Shown piece by piece: positions 44,190 through 55,484 of a stretch of 64,000 nt of DNA. The notes beneath the pieces were generated by a model. The model saw only the letters and a list, made by a program, of their open reading frames with translations. It was not told the origin of the DNA and searched no databases. The translations under genes were made by a program, and so were the position numbers. The DNA is from Isoetes taiwanensis (Eukaryota; Streptophyta; Lycopodiopsida; Isoetales; Isoetaceae). Within the stretch, counting starts at the first letter, position 1. Every line of letters starts with the position of its first letter. The DNA is taken from contig JAJEKV010000024.1 in NCBI GenBank assembly GCA_021234155.1, forward strand, positions 17,073,030 to 17,137,029, given 5' to 3'.

Positions 44190-46497
44190 TTTGGAGCATG
44201 TAATGTTTAGGGATAGGGTTTGCTTTAGGTGATAGAAAAGAAATACCTTTCGACGTGTATTTTTCTTAGGAAATTTGTAAAATACCCTTTTATATTTATG
44301 AAATTGTGAAAATACCCCTGTTTTAGGGGTCTTGTTCTGGACATGACCGTGACTTTTTTATGAAGTATCATATGGGAATGTGTCTTCCGCATCAAATGAG
44401 TATGATATCTTCCCATCGAAACTACAATCACCTGAATCAAAGTCCAGGTTTTTGGCATGGAATAGGTTTTTATGCACAAATCTTCGCATGAGAATATCTT
44501 CCTTTCAGTTGAGTTAGTCCAACATGGCACCGGCAACCTCAAAAAATTCAGATGCTCCAAGGACCTTTTTGAAAAAACTCAAATCGTTTTGCTAGGATTG
44601 CTTTGTCTTTTAGTGATGATGTTTTGTCTTCTTGGAAATTTTTAGGTAAAGAGTTCATTTGGAGCATTGAAAGTGCCTACCTTGATTTAGGGTGATATGT
44701 AAAACCTAGAAAATGGGAGAACATTGTGATGAGGATCCGCCTTAAGGTTGTGCGAATGTGGAAAGGTATTTTTTGAATAGAAGTGCAATTCTAGCCCGAC
44801 TTTCAATCACAATAAAGTTTCAAACTCAGAACAATTATATTCTTATTATAGTTTGCTCCCAGGATTACACATATTTTCTTTTCTTTTTAAAGAAAAGGGG
44901 GTACCATACTCTATTTTTGAAACAAACTCGAGTCCATACACGTGGGGTGAACCACATGGATGAGAAGGATGTGTCTTTGACCCATTCATTATCCAAAGAG
45001 AGATACATATAGGCTAGAGAAAAGAGTGACGGTTAGACTATCTTATATTCAGAGTGCACTAATGTATGCTCTAGCTTATAGGAGGAGTTTGGATACTAGT
45101 CTCTGAGCCTTTTGTAAGACTGAAATGTATACTGATTGGTTGGCAAGATATATGCAATAAGGCTATAGCTTCACTTCCATCCGCCCCTTTCCCAAACCAT
45201 GTGAGGATAGGGTCAACCATGAATGCCAGAGGCGAAACCTAGAGCTTAGAAACTACAACGCCCATGAAATGACTCTAATACTCCAAGAGCTCGTTAAAGC
45301 ATACTCTTCAACGATCCAGCTGAGCAATGACCTAAGTGCCGCATGCAAAACTATAAATTTATGTCAATAGAACTAAAGCCTAGACACAAATTACAAGGCA
45401 CAAAGAAAGAGGATCCCTTCCAATTCATCGGGGGAACCATCCATCTCTGTCCTTCATTCTATTCCCAATTGCTGAGCCTGCCTCACCGACGTCTGATTGA
45501 ACTAGCTCATGCTAGTGCTTCTACTCAGCTTGTGGCAGCGCCGCGGTTGGTCCATGAAGATCACGGGTGGGCTTAACTTGAGAGCTGAAATAGGTTCAAG
45601 GCCTATAGAAGTAGGAGCATACTAACAATTGCACACTATTCTTTAGGCTGGGATTTAACTATGAGAGATAGTTCATTTTCATGATATGCAATGTGTGGAA
45701 CTAGATCATTCATCAAGATCATCCATAGATCATATATCAAGATCACCCATTCAACAAGAACATATTTAAAGGTCATCAAGATCATACATCAGACTCAATA
45801 TAGTTCCATCACAAAGAGAACTCATAACTAGTAACGTCTGGGATAACCGAATCTTTAAAGAGAAGCCGATAAAGTTTAGGCTCTAGATCCAAGTTGAGAG
45901 GAGCCAAAAAGGGTGACACAACAATCTAGGTATATATAAAGAGTGTCAATGTCATAAAGCTGACTTTAATGGTGGGCTAGTGAGTTTACAACGTTAATGT
46001 TCACTATTGGGGTAACTTTAATAGGAATAGAATAAAATGATTTTTATCGTCTACGGAGACCAATTGGCCTATAAGGAAAGTCACTTTAATGACTATACCA
46101 TGCTCCATTATCCCCCCAATATAGGTGATATGGGGTATTAGTGATGTGGAGGATGTCCGCATGGATGCCGACACAGGCGAGGTGACGTAACAATCACGAG
46201 CTGTACATTGAGAGTGTTACACTCTCCTCCTTTTAAAGAAGACGAACATCGCATTGTTGTTAATCTACAAGACTAACTAAGTTATTATAATCAAACAAAA
46301 AGGCATAAGGTTTATGGTTTTGTCAAAACCTTATAAAAAACACGAGGTTTCAAACGTTCACATGCAGTCTCATCGCTTATCTACAAGCTTATTATCCAGA
46401 TTGCACGCTTCCTTCGTATAGGAATTCAGAAAGAGGGATAGTCCCTCTCAAGTCCATTTCCTTGTCCCAAAAAGCTTCCTCACAAATTTCCACTTGA
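44190..46497. other. Intergenic; LINE 3'-end signature near 46041
   Basis: No gene is supported. At 46041-46060 the minus strand carries a LINE 3'-end-like signature (GTAGACGATAAAAA) followed by an A/T tail, similar to 47292-47311 and 63680-63697. Confidence 0.4.
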
Positions 46498-46967
46498 TTA
46501 ATGCTCTTTGCACGCCGTCCTCCTTGTAACTGCGGAATCTCGTGAATGGAGTACCTTCCCAAGTTTCATGGGGAGTTCCCCATCTTTGAGCTCAAGAAGA
46601 TTGTGATTTTGCAAAAGAACTGCTCCATTAGGAACACAATACTTAAGCAAGCCAAAATGAAAGACTCTATAGAGTCTTAAGTGTGGAGGAAGCTCTAGCT
46701 CATGAGATAAATTTCCCACTTTCTTAAGTATCTTAAACGGCCATGCACATCTTGGTCCTAGCTTCTTTATTGTTCTGATCATAAATTAGCTTTTCTTAAT
46801 TGCAATCTTGGACCAAACATTGTCATCTTTTTCAAGAATCCGATATGTGTGATGCTTATCTGATAAGCCTTTTCCCTTGCTTTTGCTTTGATTATACATT
46901 CACATGCTTCCTTGATGCTAGGTTCCTTACCTATTCCATGTGGCCAAGAAGTTGACCATTCAAACAA
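46498..46967 (-). pseudogene. Ty3/Gypsy integrase C-terminus fragment
   Basis: Two adjoining minus-strand frames (46779-46967, then 46498-46782) read as one decayed segment: EACECIIKAKAREKAYQ, then KLGPRCAWPFKILKKVGNLS, HELELPPHLRLYRVFHFGLL and GELPMKLGKVL. This is the usual post-integrase part of Gypsy polyproteins. No LTR or other domain is nearby. It is a different element from the one at 36254-42526. Confidence 0.8.
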
Positions 46968-47282
46968 TGACCTTGTAAGATCAAGTGGCCAGGGAGTTGG
47001 GGGTACTCAAGTTAATGGCTCTATAAGTCCATTTGGTCAGAATGATCCAGCTGGTCAGAGAGTGAGTGGGTTTCAATCCAAGGACCCTACAAGTCCACTT
47101 AGCCAAGGTGTTATTAGAAAAGGGAAGGAAGCTATGAATAATGAGTTGACAATTACTCCTGCACATTTGATGAGGGGTAAAAACTAGTTTCATGGAATCT
47201 ACACCCCCTCCCATAAATAGCTATCTTGAATCATCTGACTCAGATTTATCTATAGGGGGTACCCTTTTAATTAAGAATAGAA

Positions 47283-47311
47283 TAGAATAGATTTTTTATC
47301 GTCCACGGAGA
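47283..47311 (-). repeat. LINE 3'-end signature with A/T tail
   Basis: On the minus strand TCCGTGGACGATAAAAA is followed by a run built from TCTAT units, like the tail region at 63680-63720. Probably a 5'-truncated LINE or derivative. Confidence 0.4.
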
Positions 47312-47773
47312 GAGGGATAAAAATCTGTCCAATCTCCAACCATTCCAAATAAATTTAACTTTGTCACCTCTTATAAGGAGTTGGTTTCGAGCATGCTGGA
47401 TATATGTCAAATAGCTGACATGCATGAGGTTCTTTTGAAAATAATTGAGAAAGATAGAGCAGTTGGCAAAGGGTATTGGTAGTCCTAGGAACTCCAATGT
47501 TCATATGGTCCCCTACACACCAATGGAAGCTTTTCAAACCCCTACCAACAATGGACAAGGAGAATATGAATTCAAATTTTTTACTAGGTCTCCTATGGAA
47601 GATTTATGTTCTGAGGGATTTAATGAGAGTGTACTGTGTGCTAGATAGGTTCTATCTATGCAATAAAACTCTCGATTCAGAGATAATATAATACTTGCCG
47701 GTGACGCTAAGGAGTCTCAGATCTTGGAAAAAATGGAATTATCTCAAAATAGTGGAGATAATATTCCATTAAG

Positions 47774-48747
47774 TTGAACATGGACTTGCATAAGATTAAA
47801 ACCTTTTGTGATGATTTCGAGGAGTTTTACAACTCGCTACCTTTGATCAAATCAATAGAATCCATGAAGAGGTTGCTTGAAAAAATGAAAAAAAGTCAAG
47901 GCTTGGATAAACAGTGGGGGATTGGCTGGTACTTGGGAAATAAAAAGGAGAAACAAGCCATTTATACAGGAATGAAAGCAGTCAGTAAAGATCTATTTAT
48001 GGACAAAAATAACTCAGTCTTGCAAGAGAAGGAATCAAGACTTGAACTTCAAGTAAAAAGTATAGAAGATGATAAGATTAAAGCTATGGCAGTGAGAAGA
48101 AAATGTACCTATATAAATAGCATGGATAAAGGTAGTTCAACCTTTTTCTTCAGAGCAGCTAAAAGAAGGTTATTAAATGATGATTTTGTCAGGGTTAAGT
48201 TGTCTGAAATTAATCAGATTGAAGGTCAAAAGGAGATAGAGTGAATATTCCAAATTGTTTGTTGAACAACCATTGAACCAAAGTAAACTTCATGCCTTTT
48301 TTGAGAAGATCCCAAGGACTACCAAGGAAATAGATGAAGACGACATTTTAATGATTCCCTCAGAAGGACAGATAAGGACACACTCAAGTCCATCGCCAAA
48401 GGAAAAAGCCCTGGACTTGGTGGTTTTCAACCAAAATTTTACATGGAATTCTGGGAGGATATGAAAGCTGATCTGGCCATTTTCTTTCGAGATGCTTGGA
48501 AGGCCAATAAATTGAACCTTGCCATCAATGATGGTCATACACATTGATTCTTAAAGTGGAGAACCCAGAGTCGCTTGGAGATTGGCATTCCATCTCTCTT
48601 ACCAATACAACATACAAAGTTTTGGCTAAGAGACTCAAATGTGCACTTCAGGCAGTAAATGGTCCATGTAAGTCATTCGTTCTTCCCAATAGGAATATTT
48701 TGGATAATTACACAAATGCAACTAAAGGTCTAAATTGGAATATGTAG
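47774..48747 (+). pseudogene. LINE ORF2 fragment (linker and N-terminal RT), part 1 of a split element
   Basis: The first frame (47774-48244) reads DDKIKAMAVRRKCTYINSMD then STFFFRAAKRR, a typical linker before the LINE reverse transcriptase. After shifts it continues as IAKGKSPGLGGFQPKFYMEF (about 48390-48450) and then KVENPESLGDWHSISLTNTT, YKVLAKRLK and NRNILDN (48556-48720). These are RT motifs 0 to 2. The next expected RT block appears only at about 51100, after a Copia insertion. It is decayed by several frameshifts and stops. Confidence 0.8.
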
Positions 48748-48869
48748 CAAAATAACAGGGGGTTCCAGGGGGATTTGATATAGATATAATTCTTGAAACC
48801 ATAGACCATATCCTTAAAACAATTCAATGGGTTATCATAAAAAAAAACAGAGATTTAAGATAAAAAATA

Positions 48870-48960
48870 ATCACATTAGCTGACTGGTTAGATTGGTTAA
48901 AGTAGTCTTATTAGGATATTGAGTTATTTTGGTAAAGGTTCGAATCCTCGTATTTCATAT
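48870..48960 (+). ncRNA. tRNA-like / SINE-head candidate with A and B boxes
   Basis: TAGCTGACTGG (about 48878-48888) resembles a pol III A box and GGTTCGAATCC (about 48938-48948) is an exact B box, about 60 bases apart. The arms do not form a convincing cloverleaf, so a functional tRNA is unlikely. A tRNA-derived SINE head or tRNA pseudogene fits better. Confidence 0.4.
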
Positions 48961-49451
48961 TCTAAAAGCTTAAGCGAAAACGTATAGAGGCTCGATATAC
49001 CATCAAAACCTTAGGCAAACTCGTATTCGACATCTTAAAATCATAGGCGTCCCCAATCATAATTGAGCATAATCGAAACGAGAGGTGTCCAGAGGCTCCA
49101 ACATACAGTCTGGGCCGTAGGATTGACAGATCCGACGACTGTGGTAGTCCAGGGTGCACCTCGTTTAGAATTTAAGGGTCATGGCAAATATAGTATTGGA
49201 GCAGAAATTAAATGAAAAGTTCTGAGATCCTAAGTTTCAGTTCTTGGTGGACACAAAAACTATGAAATATTCAAAAAAGGAGACAGTAGAGCAAGTCGGA
49301 TTAGCAGAAGATATATGCAAGCGATCTGTTGCAGGTCAGAACTGATTCGTTTGTGAACTGCTTGGGCTCTCGGCTATAAGGTAAGCATCTAGGGTGGTCG
49401 CATCTAGGTAAGGAACTAGGTAAGCATCTAGGTAAGGAACTTATATATATA

Positions 49452-50607
49452 TTGAAACCTGACAATGGATATTGCATTCTTGCTTTATATGTTGATGATT
49501 GTGTACTAGTAGCAAATAATGGCAAAGTTCTGGAATTGTGCAAGAGAATCTTGAAACAGAAGTTTAAGATGACATACTTGGGGGCACTGAAACAATTCCT
49601 GGGAATGGAGGTCTTCAGAGACAGAAAGCAGAAATATCAGTAACACCTTGAAAAGGTTCAACATGGAAAATGCAAACAGTGTAAGTACTCCAATGGTACC
49701 AAGACAGAAGCTCTCACTAGAACAATGCCCTACTACTCTAGAGGAAAAGCTAGAAATGGAGGAAAGACCTTATAGAGAATTAATCGTATGTTTGCTGTAT
49801 ATATCACAATAACACGAGGCCTAATATTGCCTTTAGTGTAAACATGCTGAGTAGATTCTGCAACAGTCTAGGCAAAGCTCATTGGGCAGCTGCCAAACGA
49901 GTCCTAAGGTATTTAAAAGGCACTCCAGATCAGGGTTTTTCTGTGAGTTTGTTGTGGAGTGTCGAGGTATCGCTGTCTCTTTGGGGCAGTTCTCTTTCCT
50001 CCTCACTTGCTTTGTAACATTACCATTCTTTTAATATATTGATGACACAGTTCTTCAAAAAAAAAAAAAAAAGGATCAGGGTTTGACATACAGATCTGAT
50101 GATGGAGATAAGTTAGAACTGCACGCATATTCAGATGCGGACTGGGGAGGGGATATAGACAGTAGAAAATCAACGTCCGGTTATGTTGTAATGCTTGACA
50201 ATAATGTTCTATCTTGGAGGAGTAAAAAGCAAAATTCACTAGCAATGTCCTCTGCGGAGGCTGAATATGCAGCAGCATCTATAGCATCAAGGAAAATTAT
50301 GTGGCTGAGGAGATTACTAGAAGAAATTGGAATTTCTCAGGATCAATCTACCATATTGTGTACTGACAGCATGAGCTGTATGGCAATAGCCAAGAATCCG
50401 GTGTTTCATGAGCGAACAAAGCATATCGAAATGAATATGCACTTTATCCGAAATATGGTTGAAGACAAGACACTACAGCTGAAATACATACATATTGCAG
50501 AACAAGTAGCTGACATACTCACAAAAGCTTTACCAGTGTCACAATTTATATATTTAAAGTCAAGGCTGTTAGTTGAAGGGAAAACTGAGAACACAGGCAA
50601 TAGGTAG
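49452..50607 (+). pseudogene. Copia RT C-terminus and RNase H, interrupted by a retroinsert
   Basis: The frame 49452-49643 reads YCILALYVDDCVLVA, which holds the YVDD catalytic motif of Copia RT, then KMTYLGALKQFLGMEV. After shifts come LSRFCNSLGKAHW-like codons (about 49845) and LRYLKGTPDQ (about 49905). A 135-bp insert then breaks it. RNase H follows intact from 50083 to 50607: AYSDADWGGDIDSRKSTSGY, then MSSAEAEYAA, TKHIEMNMHFIR and VADILTKALP. Confidence 0.88.
49939..50073 (+). mobile_element. Short poly(A) retroinsert with 11-bp target duplication
   Basis: The insert ends TTCTTC followed by A16-17 and is flanked by GATCAGGGTTT (49928-49938 and 50074-50084). Two other LINE fragments in the window also end in TTCTTC plus poly(A) (52494 and 55473), so this is probably the extreme 3' end of the same LINE family, or a SINE using its tail. 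Confidence 0.85.
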
Positions 50608-51084
50608 AGAATTTGCCATGAAGGGGAGTGTTAGAATTTAAGGGTCATGGCAAATATAGTATTGGAGCAGAAATTAAATGAAAAGTTCCAAGGTTGCATA
50701 TTGAGTATATGGGAAGACAATGCAAAAATTGGAAAAACAAGTGGTATATAAGGAAAGCACCGAGATCCTAAGTTTCAGTTCTCGGTGGACACAAAAACTA
50801 TGAAATAATTTAAAAAGGAGACAGTAGAGCAAGTCGGATTAGCAAAAGATATATGCAGGCGATCTGTTGCAGGTCGGAACTGATTCGTTTGTGAACTGCT
50901 TGGGCTCTCGGCTATAAGGTAAACATCTAGGGTGGTCGCCATGGTGCAGATAAGGACAATTGATAAAAGTTCAGTATAAAAGTCATTTGATAAGACCTTG
51001 GTATTCATCGTTTTGCTGTATATCAGTTATTGTGATTGGAAAATAAAGCAAAGCTAGAAATAGCCAGAAATAAAGATATTGTTG

Positions 51085-51600
51085 TTGGAAGTTTTTATTA
51101 ACATTACTTAAATTAGACTTCAAATGAGCATATGACACCATACATTGGGGGTTCTTGAAGAAAGCAATGAACCATTTGGAATTCTTAGGCCAGGTGTACA
51201 ACAAGATTTGGAGAATGAACATCACATCTTCCTCTGCTCTTCTAATCAATGACACTCCCACAAAATTGTTTGATTCTAGAATGGGAGTAAGATAAAGCTA
51301 TTCTCTACCACCTTATCTATTTTTTATTGTTGCGGAAATGGTGGTAAATCTGGGTTACCAGTCTATGTGAAAGCCAAAAGATTAATTGCCTAAAGCTACC
51401 AAAGGATGTAGGTTTGTTTGCCATCATTCAATATGCTGATGACACCTCTGTTTTTCTCAAAGATGATGATGATAGTCTAAGTAGTTATATTGAAGCACTA
51501 AGGCTATTTAGTGAAGTTTCTGGGGTAGTTCTCAACAAAGCAAAACGTGCAATAATTTTAAAGCACCAATTCATTAATTTGAGAAAAAACAGCTAATTTG
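51085..51600 (+). pseudogene. LINE RT fragment, part 2 of the split element
   Basis: The reading resumes after the Copia element with LKLDF and AYDTIHWGFLKKAMNHL, then SSALLINDTPTKLF, SLPPYLFFIVAEMV and IQYADDTSVFLKDDDDS (the YADD catalytic motif, about 51432). Several stops and shifts are present. The order continues exactly where 47774-48747 stopped, so both belonged to one ORF2. Confidence 0.8.
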
Positions 51601-51720
51601 AGAATTTAAAGCTAGCAGGCATGACACATTTAGCTCAATAGTAAGCTAGCAAGCATGGCACATTTAGCTCATTTTAAGCTAGCTAGCAAGACCATTTTTA
51701 CAGCTCTTAAACAACCAAGC
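51600..51720 (+). repeat. Short tandem repeats with AAGCTAGC cores
   Basis: Three related units contain AGCTAGCAGGCATGACACAT or close variants and TTTAGCTCA. Confidence 0.6.
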
Positions 51721-51889
51721 AGAACACATTTCACTCAGGTCGAAACACAAGTTTATTCTTCATCATTATCATCATCTTTATCCTCATTAGCAAACATGTC
51801 TCTTAATTGAGAGGCCATGTTGCTTGGGATCAACATTCGAGGCAATGCAGAAAAATAGCAAATGGTGAAGCCGCAGATACATCATGACT

Positions 51890-52495
51890 TAGAGCTAAAC
51901 TGTGTAAATGGGCTACGGGTCAAATGGTTATTGAACTAGCTAGTTTTATGGCATTAGGGTTTCTTGATTGGCAAATTAATCGAATTGTCCCCATCCACAA
52001 AGGAGAGAATAAATAGATTGTAAATAAGTGTCGCACAGTAATGATAAGCAATATCATGCAAAATTATTGGCGAAATGGTTGGAAAGTACAGAGCAGTGCA
52101 CAAGCAGGTCGTTCGTGGTTATTCTATCATTGATCATTTATCCGGATGCTTGGAATAAGTTGCAGAGCCAAGCATTTCATTTAGCATCAGGATGGTTGTT
52201 GTGGTCCATCTAGAAGCGCAGAAGACTGTGTATCTTTCAGGGTTTGGATATTCCTCCTGCAGTTGTCCTCCAGGATGCACAAGCTAGAATCGCTAAGGCA
52301 TACCATTGTTCTTCGCTTGCTCCTACCAAGCGACAGTTGATATTTGATTCCTATTTGAGTGTGCTGTCGTATGCATAGGCCGATGGTTTTACTCAGTGGA
52401 TCATGATTATCCTCTGAGACTTTATCCCCGCCTCTGCATTTGTATTTTGCTTTTGGCTTGGAGTTTCAATAAAGTTTGTCGTTCTTCAAAAAAAA
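51890..52495 (+). mobile_element. Decayed LINE 3' fragment with TTCTTC-poly(A) end
   Basis: Codons resembling RT (FMALGFLDWQINRIVPIHKG at about 51940-51998, then ISNIM) are followed by a C-terminal tail (AFHLASGWLLWSI, about 52166-52210) and a 3' UTR with AATAAAG (52468) ending GTTCTTC plus A14-15 at about 52495. The RT part is close to the 1568-5543 family while the 3' end is poly(A), so two different LINEs may be joined here. Confidence 0.6.
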
Positions 52496-55037
52496 AAAAA
52501 AACTATTTGGAATGCAGACAAAATGTCACAAAATTTTCATTGTGGGATTGGATTATGCGTTGTATAGAGCATTCATGCAACTAGTGGTTTTGTACGATTG
52601 CCATAGCTATCATGCAAGAAATGGGAAAGCATTGGATAAGTTAAAAAAACATTTCTTGATATACGAGCTTGGAGTTAAATAACTCCAAACACCATACCCA
52701 ATGTTCCTACAAGAAGTAGGAATGTTTGCCTTTTATTTTCTCCCCTTTTTTTTTTTTTTTTTGGGGCCAATTAATAGGTATGTGCTTAGAGTTCAATATC
52801 TAATGCCAGACATATTGCCATATAAAGTATTAGAAGAAAGTCGTGATAATGGTTTGGTATCGTAAATGAATTGCATGGTTGAAAACCAGATGGGAACTGA
52901 AAATCGGTGACGATGAGAGTTATTTATAAATTATGGGCAAATGTGCAAAGATAAATGGAATTCTATAAGAAAGACATATAGACCTTAGTCACCTACCTCG
53001 GGGATATCACCACTGTAAGTCGTATGTACCATGTGCGTGGATGATAAGGGGTTTTTTTTGTTGTCCACGTATCGATACGTACGAGTAAAATAAGGTTATT
53101 TGGTTTTGAATTCATATCCGTACGACTAGGATCGTTGTTGGCGAGATAGAACTTCTCGTATGGCACAAGATGGAGTTAATCTTCTAATTTCTAGCTAGGA
53201 AGGAGTGGGTCTTAGAATATGATAGATTCATAGTTTACCCACAAAAGTATTTGAGTTATATGTATTCTTAGGATCATGAAAACCTTTTCAATACATACTC
53301 ATACTGAACAAATAATTCTTTAACTCTTTAGTTCACTTTAATCTATTATCCACAATTCGTTTGCAATATTTATACGATAAGGTATATGTCATATGTTAAG
53401 ATGTGTTTTGTATTTATACGAGAAGGATCATTGGTACTACAAAAAAAATATCATATAATTATGATATGGGGTAGACAAAAGTTGGAAACAATAGAACGCA
53501 TCATATAGGGTTTTCTTAGAGAACTTTCGTATATGAAGGAGTTTTCTTGGATCCTAGTAATGCACATGGCGTATCCATATATAGAGAGCTAACACCCCCG
53601 GGTCACCTACACATTGCAGCAGTATCTCCTTGATCATTTACCTATAGAGCAGACCAACACTTGATTTGTCGAATGAGGTTAGCTCCCATCACTAGCGAAT
53701 TGAGTGAGGATGGAGTTAAATTCCCAGAGCTAAGAGAACACGTGAAACATGAAACTCATAGAAAGTTGAAGATGAACACCATTTCCTTATCACTTGTCCA
53801 ATGTATGTGGTAAAAGATCGTCATCAGGGCCTGATTTGGGAAATGGATATATAATTTTTTTAGTTATGCACATAGTTACTTGCATCCTTCCTCTGGGAGA
53901 TATGGATAGTCCATGAGGTTTTCTTTGCATAGATGGACTGACCTGTCGCTCATTTCGTAGCATCTTTTTTTTTTCTGTTTTTTGGTAATTCTATTAAGTT
54001 TCCATGGTAAAGGTCATATATCTGGTATATGCAATGGCTACATTCCTACATGAGATTTATGTTTAGCTACAAAATTTGATCATGCTTCTTACATGAATGG
54101 TAACTTTAGTTAAAAAAAAAAAATTGGGCAAAGCGCCTATACCTAGCCCATCTTGCAATTACTATCATTATCCATACGTATGTTGTTTATGTAGAAGAGG
54201 TTATATATCCATTTTTATAAGAGTATGAGGCTCTAATGGGTCACCTTAACTTCTTGGTGGTCAGACATAGAGCAAATTATAAAGATATTGAAGAACAAAT
54301 CCATCTCTTCAACTTATGAGCGAATACAATTGCTCAATTCCTCTCACGCTGTCTCCTGATGGCTGCCCCAATATGCCCATGGTTGGCTAAGTGTTTGTTG
54401 ATGTTATCTACTATTTGGTTGCAAACAAGTATAAGAACTTCCCAACTGGTATTTGAAAACTTCTCTGTCTCAAGGGTTTGCCTACAGAGAGAGAGGTTAA
54501 ACGAATTAGGAGAGTTTACTGTATACATCCCAACTCATAATAGATAGTCATATTATAACTTCATAAATAGTTTGTTCAATTAAATGCTGAGTTGTACAAT
54601 CATCTTATGGCGAAGCCATTCGATAAATCAATTTCTAACAGAAACTATGTCACCGGTGCACTCCATAATTATTCTTTAAAAGAAAAGAATACAAATATTA
54701 TTTGCTAAGTCCATCATTGCAGAGAAATTTCAATATTTTAGCTTCTTCAAAGCTTTTTTGGGAGTTGTGTTCCCTACCCTTCTTCAACGTGCCCGAGTCT
54801 CTTCAATGTTGATATATGATTGCTTGAAGGTGTTGCTGATTCCATTATTGGTATGGGCTCATCTATTGCTACTATTGCTGCTGTCAATAGCTTGAAATTC
54901 ACCCACATTCCTCTTTGGGATCCAAAGAAAGTGAAGATTGAGGATTTTCTTAACCAAAACTGTTGGTCCAGTGTTGGCCTATATTTTTCTAAATCCTCCC
55001 AAGCACGTCAGTGCTTGAAGTGCATGGCCATATCAAG
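52496..55037. other. Intergenic, nothing recognised
   Basis: AT-rich DNA with homopolymer runs. A frame at 52476-52682 and another at 54359-54547 show no family features. No RNA gene seen. Confidence 0.45.
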
Positions 55038-55048
55038 ATTGTGCCTGG

Positions 55049-55473
55049 GCAGTTTGAGACCATTGAGCACTGCTTTGTCCTATGCACAGAGGTAGGGGCA
55101 GCTTGGTCCTGGGTGAGAGCCCTCTTTGGGACTTCACTATGCAGTCAGAAGATTCTCTTGGGAGTCCTTCCTAGCAGGTGGGCAGTGGCCAAGTGGCAGG
55201 CGTTTCATTTATGTAGAGCTTGGCTTTTGTGGCTGATTTGGAAAAGACGGAGAGCGAAGGTCTTTCAAAATGCAGTGCTTAGCCCTTTTCGGTTATAAGT
55301 TGTGGCAGGCTTACCAAGTCTTAAGCTTGTCTGGCACAGTTAAGCGGGAAATTTGGTCGACATTCCTACAGAATGTGGATCATGATGGGCGCTTCATTTC
55401 TTAGCACCACACTTATCATTGTACTTGATCGCATTCTAGTGATTTAATATATTCTTATATTCTTCAAAAAAAA
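55049..55473 (+). mobile_element. 5'-truncated LINE with 11-bp target duplication
   Basis: ATTGTGCCTGG flanks the insert (55038-55048 and 55474-55484). The insert starts inside the C-terminal zinc-binding region (FETIEHCFVLCTEV), continues WSWVRALFG and WQAFHLCRAWLLWLIWKRRR, and ends TTCTTC plus A9. Truncation at the 5' end with a target duplication is the signature of target-primed reverse transcription. Confidence 0.88.
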
Positions 55474-55484
55474 ATTGTGCCTGG

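Larger units (their letters stand above)
49166..51007 (+). mobile_element. Truncated Copia retrotransposon inside the LINE
   Basis: Partial LTRs sit at each end: about 49166-49395 (5', with an internal deletion and missing its first bases) and 50629-51007 (3', starting TGTTAGAATTTAAGG after purine-rich AAGGGGAG and ending ATTCA). TCGTT at 49161-49165 and 51008-51012 is a likely target duplication. Only the C-terminal RT and the RNase H remain between them. Gag, protease and integrase are deleted. Confidence 0.8.

Noticed and set aside
45343-45576. 77-codon plus-strand frame
   Set aside because: No domain, no supporting context.
48870-48960. Functional tRNA gene
   Set aside because: The B box is exact but acceptor and anticodon stems do not pair convincingly.
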